Origin: an uncultured Hyphomicrobiales bacterium
Lineage (GTDB): Bacteria; Pseudomonadota; Alphaproteobacteria; Rhizobiales; Devosiaceae
Assembly (NCBI GenBank): GCA_903828145.1
Contig: CAIKKY010000021.1
Coordinates: 1 to 64,000, forward strand
Direction: 5' to 3'
Length of the DNA stretch: 64,000 nt
Shown here: piece after piece, positions 59,153 through 64,000 of the stretch
Numbering within the stretch: the stretch's first letter is position 1
How the letters are laid out: each line of letters opens with the position of its first letter
Position numbers and translations under genes: made by a program
Notes under the pieces: model-generated
What the model was told of the DNA's origin: nothing
Databases searched by the model: none
What the model saw: the letters and a program-made list of their open reading frames with translations, nothing else

Positions 59153-60211
59153 GTGACGTTCTTTTTCCGCCGCGTTGGTCTTGCGCTCGTGTTCAGCCTG
59201 CTGTCGTTCGCGCCCGCGCTCGCCAACCCGCGGCTGCTGGTCGATGCCGTCACCGGCGAAGTGCTTTTTGCTGAAGAAGCCGGCACGCCCTGGCACCCGG
59301 CCTCGCTCACCAAAATGATGACGGCCTATGTCGCGTTTGCTGCGCTCCAAGCCGGCCGCGTAACGCTTGATACGCCCGTCATCATCTCGCAGAAAGCCTG
59401 GAACCAGGCCCCGGCGAAATCCGGTCTGGAGGTCGGTCAGGGCCTCACGCTGCGCGATGCCCTCTATGTGATGCTGGTGAAGTCAGCGAATGATGTCTCC
59501 ATCGCCATCGCCGAAGCCGTGTCGGGCAGCGTCGATGGTTTTGTGGGCGAAATGAACGGCATGGCTGCGGCCATGGGGCTCACGGCCACGCATTTCGTCA
59601 ACCCGAACGGGCTCCACAATGTCGGGCAGGTCACGTCGGCCCGCGACCTCGCCATGCTGGCGCTGTACATAAGGCGGGACTTCCCGCAATTCCTGCCAAT
59701 CTTCGAGACCGAGGCCGTAACACTCAACGGCCGCCTGCTCGAATCCAACAATTCGCTGCTCGAACATTTTGCCGGAACCACCGGCATGAAGACCGGCTAT
59801 GTCTGCAATTCCGGGCTCAATATCGTCGCGACCGTTGATCGCGGCGGGCGCGCACTGATTGCCGTGGTGCTCGGCGGGTCGACAGCCCGCGAACGCAACG
59901 AACTGGCGGCGGAACTGATGCTGCGCGGTCTATCCGGCTCCTACATCGGCGAAGGCACGCTGGTCATGAGCCTGGCCAATGAGGCCGGCCCGCCCGTCGA
60001 TATGAAGGCGAAGATCTGCGGCAAAAAGTCGAAGGCCTATCTGGCCGAACGGGCCAAGGCCTTCCCGATGGGGCTCAAGGGCAAGCCCAGCTATCTGACC
60101 GATAAAATTGAAGGCGCGGTCTATGCGGCCACCGTGCTGAGCACCGGCCCGGTCGTGGCCCTGCCGCGCAAGCGGCCGACCATTTTTGATCCGCTGGCGG
60201 CCAAAAACTAG
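59153..60211 (+). CDS. D-alanyl-D-alanine carboxypeptidase (penicillin-binding protein)
   Basis: 352 residues starting at GTG after GAGGAGG. It has a signal peptide and a class A (S11) serine peptidase domain with SLTK (Ser51, Lys54), SAN (Ser111, Asn113) and KTG (Lys213). It trims the terminal D-Ala of peptidoglycan stem peptides. The C-terminal 90 residues are a short family-specific extension ending in a basic segment. The 3' end overlaps tusA tail to tail by 4 bases. Confidence 0.93.
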   Translation: MTFFFRRVGLALVFSLLSFAPALANPRLLVDAVTGEVLFAEEAGTPWHPASLTKMMTAYVAFAALQAGRVTLDTPVIISQKAWNQAPAKSGLEVGQGLTLRDALYVMLVKSANDVSIAIAEAVSGSVDGFVGEMNGMAAAMGLTATHFVNPNGLHNVGQVTSARDLAMLALYIRRDFPQFLPIFETEAVTLNGRLLESNNSLLEHFAGTTGMKTGYVCNSGLNIVATVDRGGRALIAVVLGGSTARERNELAAELMLRGLSGSYIGEGTLVMSLANEAGPPVDMKAKICGKKSKAYLAERAKAFPMGLKGKPSYLTDKIEGAVYAATVLSTGPVVALPRKRPTIFDPLAAKN

Positions 60212-60435
60212 GCCCGTGTGATCTCGAACCGCAGCACGCCATCCGCCTCGCTGATCGCGCAGGTGCCGCCGTTTTGCAGGCAGAAAAGCGGAATATCCAC
60301 CTTCGCCATCGGGTCGGTGGCGAGCACGACAAGGCCCGCGCCCGGGGGCAGCGTGCCGAAGCGCTTTTCCAGCTTCAGCACTGGCAGGGGGCAGCGCAGC
60401 CCCCTGCAATCGATCAGGTCGAGCTTATTGGGCAA
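60208..60435 (-). CDS. TusA family sulfurtransferase
   Basis: 75 residues. The signature DCRGLRCPLPVLKLEKRF contains the catalytic Cys of the CPLP motif, and FEITRA ends the fold. I chose the TTG at 60435 (first residues MPNKLDLIDC) because it gives the normal TusA length. Longer frames run into the CAP gene. It overlaps that gene's 3' end by 11 bases. TusA-like proteins pass sulfur for tRNA thiolation or molybdopterin; the partner is unknown here. Confidence 0.88.
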   Translation of the reverse strand: MPNKLDLIDCRGLRCPLPVLKLEKRFGTLPPGAGLVVLATDPMAKVDIPLFCLQNGGTCAISEADGVLRFEITRA

Positions 60436-60898
60436 GCACCAGCACCCAATAGACACCCAGCGACGAGGTCGGGTCATAGGCGACGCCCAGCCCGGCGCGC
60501 GAGGTGGTCACATCGGCAATGGCCGCCGCATCGGGCGGCGCATTGCGCCAGCCCGAAAATACTTCGGCGAAGGTCGTATACCCGGCGCTGAGACGCATCA
60601 CCGTGGCCCCCGGCGGCAGCGACGGCTGCGCGCCGGTCTTGGCATAATTAGAGGCCAGCGTCTGGGCGATGCCATCGAGCACGCTATCACCGCGCACGGC
60701 GGGCGCACCCTGCTGGCGGCGGTAATCATTGAGCAGGAACAGCGCTTCAACGCGGTTCACTTCAGCGCCCTGCCGGTTCATCGGCTGCGTCAGCCCCGGC
60801 GACAGCGTCATGCCCGGCGAACAGGCACCAAGCGCCAGCGCCACAACGCTGGCAGCGAGAAGGCGCGGGAGGCTCACGAAACTCGGCTTCAACGACAT
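60425..60898 (-). CDS. CAP/SCP-domain lipoprotein
   Basis: 157 residues from the ATG at 60898, which has AAGGA seven bases upstream; a TTG at 60913 is less likely. A lipobox LGAC follows a hydrophobic signal. The mature part shows a CAP/SCP-like fold with LNDYRRQQGAPAVRGD, TFAEVFSGWRNAP and LGVAYDP...YWVLVLA. Function unknown; CAP proteins in bacteria are envelope proteins of varied role. Confidence 0.82.
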   Translation of the reverse strand: MSLKPSFVSLPRLLAASVVALALGACSPGMTLSPGLTQPMNRQGAEVNRVEALFLLNDYRRQQGAPAVRGDSVLDGIAQTLASNYAKTGAQPSLPPGATVMRLSAGYTTFAEVFSGWRNAPPDAAAIADVTTSRAGLGVAYDPTSSLGVYWVLVLAQ

Positions 60899-61103
60899 CT
60901 GTTCATCCTTCAAGGAGCAATCGGGGGTCGGGCGCAGGGACGCCGCACATTACGGCGCTTCTAGCGGTCACGGCATAGCGGCGCAATGCGGTGTGTCCTC
61001 AATTTCCCTCGACACGCCGCGCGCCGCCTCACGCCTCTGCCGCAATTGACTTCCCGACCGGAAGCAACCGATACCTGCCCGGTAATCGTTTCGGAACCCG
61101 ATC

Positions 61104-61631
61104 GTGACCCTCCTCCCCGCGCCGTTCAATACCCCCCGCACCGAGGCCCTTGCCGCCTTCATCCTCGCGCTGGCCGCCATTCTGGGCGCCTGGGGATCGC
61201 AGCTTTTCGGGGGGTTGATCCCCTGCGAACTCTGCCTGTTGCAGCGCCAACCCTATTACATCGGCCTGCCGCTTCTGGCGCTGGTTCTGCTGGTCTGGCC
61301 GCGCCTCAGCCCGGCATTGCGCAGCCTTGGCCTGGGCCTCGTCGCCCTGGTCTTTGTGTGGGGCACCGGCCTTGGCGTGTATCATTCGGGGGTGGAGTGG
61401 GGCTTCTGGCCCGGTCCCACCGCCTGCACCGGGCTGGGCGGTGATCTGAATTTTGCCGATCTCAACAACGTCAACGCCACGCGCGTCGTGCCCTGCGACA
61501 AGGTGCAGTTCCGCTTCCTCGGCCTGTCGCTCGCGGGCTACAATGCGCTCGTTGCGCTCGCCGTGGTGATCCTGACCGGCCGGGCCGCGCTCGCCGCCCG
61601 CACTCAGGGCTCCAGCTCGCTGTCCCAATAG
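61104..61631 (+). CDS. dsbB: disulfide bond formation protein B
   Basis: 175 residues with four hydrophobic helices. The first periplasmic loop holds the CELC redox pair (followed by LLQRQPYYIGL) and the second holds two more cysteines (CTGLGG and PCDK). DsbB reoxidises DsbA using quinone. Its end overlaps the HNH gene tail to tail by 28 bases. Confidence 0.9.
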   Translation: MTLLPAPFNTPRTEALAAFILALAAILGAWGSQLFGGLIPCELCLLQRQPYYIGLPLLALVLLVWPRLSPALRSLGLGLVALVFVWGTGLGVYHSGVEWGFWPGPTACTGLGGDLNFADLNNVNATRVVPCDKVQFRFLGLSLAGYNALVALAVVILTGRAALAARTQGSSSLSQ

Positions 61632-62161
61632 AGAAAATCGACCCAGCTGCGGTGCAGGTGGTTGGGCGGAAAGCCCCGGCCATTATTATGTAAATCCTGC
61701 ACTGTGGGCTGGTAGGGCGCCTGCATGGGGAACATCTTGATGTCCCGGGGCAGCCGGTTGCCCTTGCGCAGATTACACGGCGCACAGGCCGCCACGACAT
61801 TGGCCCAGGTGGTCATGCCGCCCTTCGAGCGCGGGATCACATGATCGAAGGTCAGATCATCCTTTGATCCGCAATATTGGCACTGGAAGCGGTCGCGCAA
61901 AAACACGTTGAACCGCGTAAAGGCCGGATGCCGCGCCGGCTTCACATAATCCTTGAGCGAAACAACGCTGGGCAGCGCCATTTCGAAACTGGGGGATTTC
62001 ACGATCCGGTCGTAGCATGAAACGACATTCACCCGATCAAGGCAGATCGCTTTGATCGCATCCTGCCAACTCCACAACGACAGCGGATAGTAGCTGAGAG
62101 GCCGGTAATCGGCATTCAGCACCAAGGCGGGACAGCTCTCAAGCGACACCTGAACAGTCAC
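61604..62161 (-). CDS. HNH endonuclease family protein
   Basis: 185 residues. The HNH domain has the zinc pair CQYC and CAPC, with TFDHVIPRSKGG and NLRKGNRLP. The N-terminal segment VLNADYRPLSYYPLSLWSWQDAI is diagnostic for a widely conserved chromosomal group of unknown role. Intact by length. It stands alone, not in a defence context. Confidence 0.92.
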   Translation of the reverse strand: MTVQVSLESCPALVLNADYRPLSYYPLSLWSWQDAIKAICLDRVNVVSCYDRIVKSPSFEMALPSVVSLKDYVKPARHPAFTRFNVFLRDRFQCQYCGSKDDLTFDHVIPRSKGGMTTWANVVAACAPCNLRKGNRLPRDIKMFPMQAPYQPTVQDLHNNGRGFPPNHLHRSWVDFLYWDSELEP

Positions 62162-62254
62162 CTGACGCCTCCCCAGCGGGAATCGCGGTCAGTCATGGTT
62201 GTAATGAGTGTAAGCAGAGTGTGACCGCTGTGTGAAGCCCCGTGATCGCCCGGT

Positions 62255-62905
62255 CTACCCGAGCCGCGCCAACAGGAAGCTTGTCGCGAAACTGAGCCCG
62301 TCATTGTCGATGCCATGCGCCAAAGTCGGCGAGCGGTGATAACTGACTTCAAAGCCGTTCGCGGTCAGCAGTTCCGCCGCCTCGCGGCTCATGGCCGGAT
62401 CGACCACCGCGTCGAGATCGCCATGGATCAGCGCCACCGGCGGCTTGCCCACGCCCTCCTGGCCAAACCGCTCGGCCGGTACCAGGGCGCCGGAAAACGC
62501 AATCACCCCGGCGAGCGTCTGATCAAGCGCTGTGCCGACATGGAGCGCCATCATCGCCCCTTGGCTGAAGCCCACCAGCACGGTATCCGCTGCACCCAGC
62601 CCGGTCGCGGCCCATAGGTCGTTGAGGAATTCTTCAATCACCGGCGCCGCCTCGCGCGCGCCCTCGATCCGCCCGGCAATGCGGTCAACCAGCAGCGGAA
62701 ACCACTGGAACCCGTAAGGATTACCATCGCACGGCAGCGGCGCGTTGGGCGCAACGAACAGCGCACCGGGCAGCACCTGCCCCCACGCCCCGCCCAGATC
62801 AATCAGGTCGCGCCCGTCCGAGCCATAGCCGTGGAGCAGCACCACAATCCGCGTTGGCGCACCGCCCGATCTTGGGGCGAGCATGGGGCCGGAAAGTTTG
62901 GTCAT
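62255..62905 (-). CDS. alpha/beta-hydrolase phospholipase/carboxylesterase
   Basis: 216 residues. The nucleophile elbow GFSQGAM, the start VVLLHGYGSDGRDL, and the catalytic Asp (GDLDAVVD) and His (LAHGID) are intact. It belongs to the acyl-protein thioesterase / carboxylesterase group. Its start overlaps the AlkA gene's stop by 4 bases. Confidence 0.92.
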   Translation of the reverse strand: MTKLSGPMLAPRSGGAPTRIVVLLHGYGSDGRDLIDLGGAWGQVLPGALFVAPNAPLPCDGNPYGFQWFPLLVDRIAGRIEGAREAAPVIEEFLNDLWAATGLGAADTVLVGFSQGAMMALHVGTALDQTLAGVIAFSGALVPAERFGQEGVGKPPVALIHGDLDAVVDPAMSREAAELLTANGFEVSYHRSPTLAHGIDNDGLSFATSFLLARLG

Positions 62906-63582
62906 ACCGAAAGTCCTTCACGCGCTTTTTTGGCGGCATAATAGGCCCAGAACAACAGGGCTGCTGTCGAGCGATAGGGCGCCCAGCGCGCGGCCTCAAG
63001 GCTGAGCTGTTTGGGCACGGGCCGTGCATCCCACCCGAGCGCCCATTGCGCCGCAATCTGCAACGCCAGATCGCCGGAGGGGAACACATCGGGGTGCCGC
63101 GCCGCAAACAGCAGGTAGATTTCGGCGGACCACGGGCCAATCCCCTTGAGCCGGGTCATATGGGCAATCGCGTCTTCAGCCGGCATCTGGTCTACGAGGT
63201 CGAGCCGCAGCTCCCCCGCCAGCATGGCCTCGGCAATGGTGCGCGCCGTCCGAACCTTGGCGCCCGATAACCCCGCGCCGCGCAACTCGGCCTCGCTCAA
63301 CTGCAACAGTCCATCCGGCTCGCGCACGCCCGGCAGCGCTGCCACCCGGAGCCAGATCGAGCGCGCCGCCTGCGCCGAAACCTGCTGGCCCGCGACCACG
63401 CGCACCAGCCCGGCGAAACCCGTATCGGCCTCACGCACGCTGAACGGTCCGGCCAGCGCCACCACCGGCTGAAGCCGGGGATCAAGAGCGACAAGGCCCG
63501 CAAGGTGCTTTTCAAGCACAGACGGACTATCGAGCCGCTCTGTCGGGCTGGGTCCGCTCTGTGGTAGGGGTGCTGTCGTCAT
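62902..63582 (-). CDS. DNA-3-methyladenine glycosylase II (AlkA-type, HhH-GPD)
   Basis: 226 residues from MTTAPLPQ. The helix-hairpin-helix LKGIGPWSAEIYLL and the catalytic Asp in FPSGDLALQ are present, with the GQQVSAQAA helix upstream. Removes alkylated purines. The ATG at 63582-63580 and the ATG of the divergent gluQRS at 63581 share two bases. Confidence 0.93.
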   Translation of the reverse strand: MTTAPLPQSGPSPTERLDSPSVLEKHLAGLVALDPRLQPVVALAGPFSVREADTGFAGLVRVVAGQQVSAQAARSIWLRVAALPGVREPDGLLQLSEAELRGAGLSGAKVRTARTIAEAMLAGELRLDLVDQMPAEDAIAHMTRLKGIGPWSAEIYLLFAARHPDVFPSGDLALQIAAQWALGWDARPVPKQLSLEAARWAPYRSTAALLFWAYYAAKKAREGLSV

Positions 63583-64000
63583 GTCCAGTCCAGTCCTTCG
63601 CTTTGCGCCCAGCCCCAATGGCAATCTGCATCTTGGCCACGCGCTGTCTGCGCTGTTGACGGCCGAATGGGCCCGCCGCCTGAACGGGCGTTTTCTCCTG
63701 CGCATCGAAGATATCGATACGGCAAGGACGCGACCCGAGTTCGTCGAGGCCATTTTCACCGATCTTCGCTGGCTCGGGCTCGAATGGGAAGAGCCGGTGC
63801 TCTTTCAATCCACCCGGTTTGAAACCTACGCGCGCTTTGCCGATCGGTTGCGGGCCCGCGGCCTGCTCTACCCGTGCTTTTGTTCACGCAGCGACAGCGC
63901 GGCCCGGGCCGAAGGCACCGATCCCGACGGCGCCCCGCTCTATCCGGGCACCTGCCGCCATCTCGATCAAAAAGACGCGGAGCGACGCCTCGCGACCGGC
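63581..64000 (+). CDS. gluQRS: glutamyl-Q tRNA(Asp) synthetase, 5' part
   Basis: 140 codons are visible, then the window ends. MSSPVLRFAPSPNGNLHLGH gives the class I HIGH-like motif (HLGH). RIEDID, and the zinc ligands CFCS and a later Cys (GTCRH) are typical of GluQRS, which charges queuosine of tRNA-Asp with glutamate. The lack of an anticodon-binding domain can only be confirmed beyond the edge. Confidence 0.93.
   Translation, partial: MSSPVLRFAPSPNGNLHLGHALSALLTAEWARRLNGRFLLRIEDIDTARTRPEFVEAIFTDLRWLGLEWEEPVLFQSTRFETYARFADRLRARGLLYPCFCSRSDSAARAEGTDPDGAPLYPGTCRHLDQKDAERRLATG

Noticed and set aside
61604-62161. HNH endonuclease as part of a restriction or defence system
   Set aside because: It belongs to the conserved solitary chromosomal HNH group and has no methylase, helicase or other defence partner nearby.

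Overview
The window is a chromosomal segment of a GC-rich alphaproteobacterium. Gene content and order point to the Hyphomicrobiales (Rhizobiales): a lysC-ptsP-prfA-prmC-DUF4167-clpB block, ppi-argJ-GNAT-mutT divergent from secA, bolA / J-protein / cobS / cobT, fdxA next to a CarD-family gene, PTS-Ntr, and an Omp25-type barrel. A Devosiaceae-like genus is possible, but I cannot prove it from the sequence.

Layout. 1-1358: 5' end of a 16S rRNA gene on the minus strand, its leader with a boxA, two tandem sigma70-type rrn promoters, and an 85-bp tract of an 8-bp tandem repeat. 1359-13971: M23 peptidase, clpB, DUF4167, prmC, prfA, ptsP, lysC, ubiG, DUF1178 (translation termination, PTS-Ntr, aspartate pathway, ubiquinone). 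14020-20528: nitrilase-like amidase, grxC, comF, a methyltransferase, an orphan Flp pilin, mutT, GNAT, argJ and a parvulin. 20709-23459: secA. 23.6-30.5 kb is patchier: an orphan seven-helix membrane protein, an outer-membrane barrel, remnants of an alcohol dehydrogenase and a MATE transporter, ilvD, a tRNA-like fragment and a Tat-exported carbonic anhydrase. 30.5-37.2 kb: a DmeF-type metal exporter, a methyltransferase, small envelope proteins, two tandem YafK-type L,D-transpeptidases, accA, xerD. 37.4-39.5 kb: aroK-aroB and a VOC protein. 39.5-40.7 kb is a small AT-rich island with a membrane-anchored pentapeptide-type protein and a frameshifted small gene. 40.8-46.1 kb: S4 RNA-binding protein, Suv3-like helicase, M48 lipoprotein protease. 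46.5-56.5 kb: tRNA-Arg(CCU), bolA, J-protein, cobS-cobT, phytase-like esterase, VUT transporter, rpmB, DUF3108, CarD, fdxA, tRNA-Leu(CAA). 56.5-64 kb: azlCD, MATE, DD-carboxypeptidase, tusA, CAP lipoprotein, dsbB, HNH nuclease, carboxylesterase, AlkA-type glycosylase and the 5' part of gluQRS.

Most genes are housekeeping and sit in tight operons with 4-bp ATGA/GTGA-type overlaps. Envelope functions recur (M23, M48, two L,D-transpeptidases, DD-carboxypeptidase, DsbB, parvulin, SecA, barrel OMP). I see no prophage, CRISPR array, insertion sequence or recognisable defence island. The least explained material is the 8-bp repeat next to the rrn operon, the AT-rich island, the remnant-rich stretch at 25.5-27.2 kb, the orphan seven-helix protein, the GTTAAC-rich gap at 44.2-44.6 kb, and the possible CTG start of prmC.
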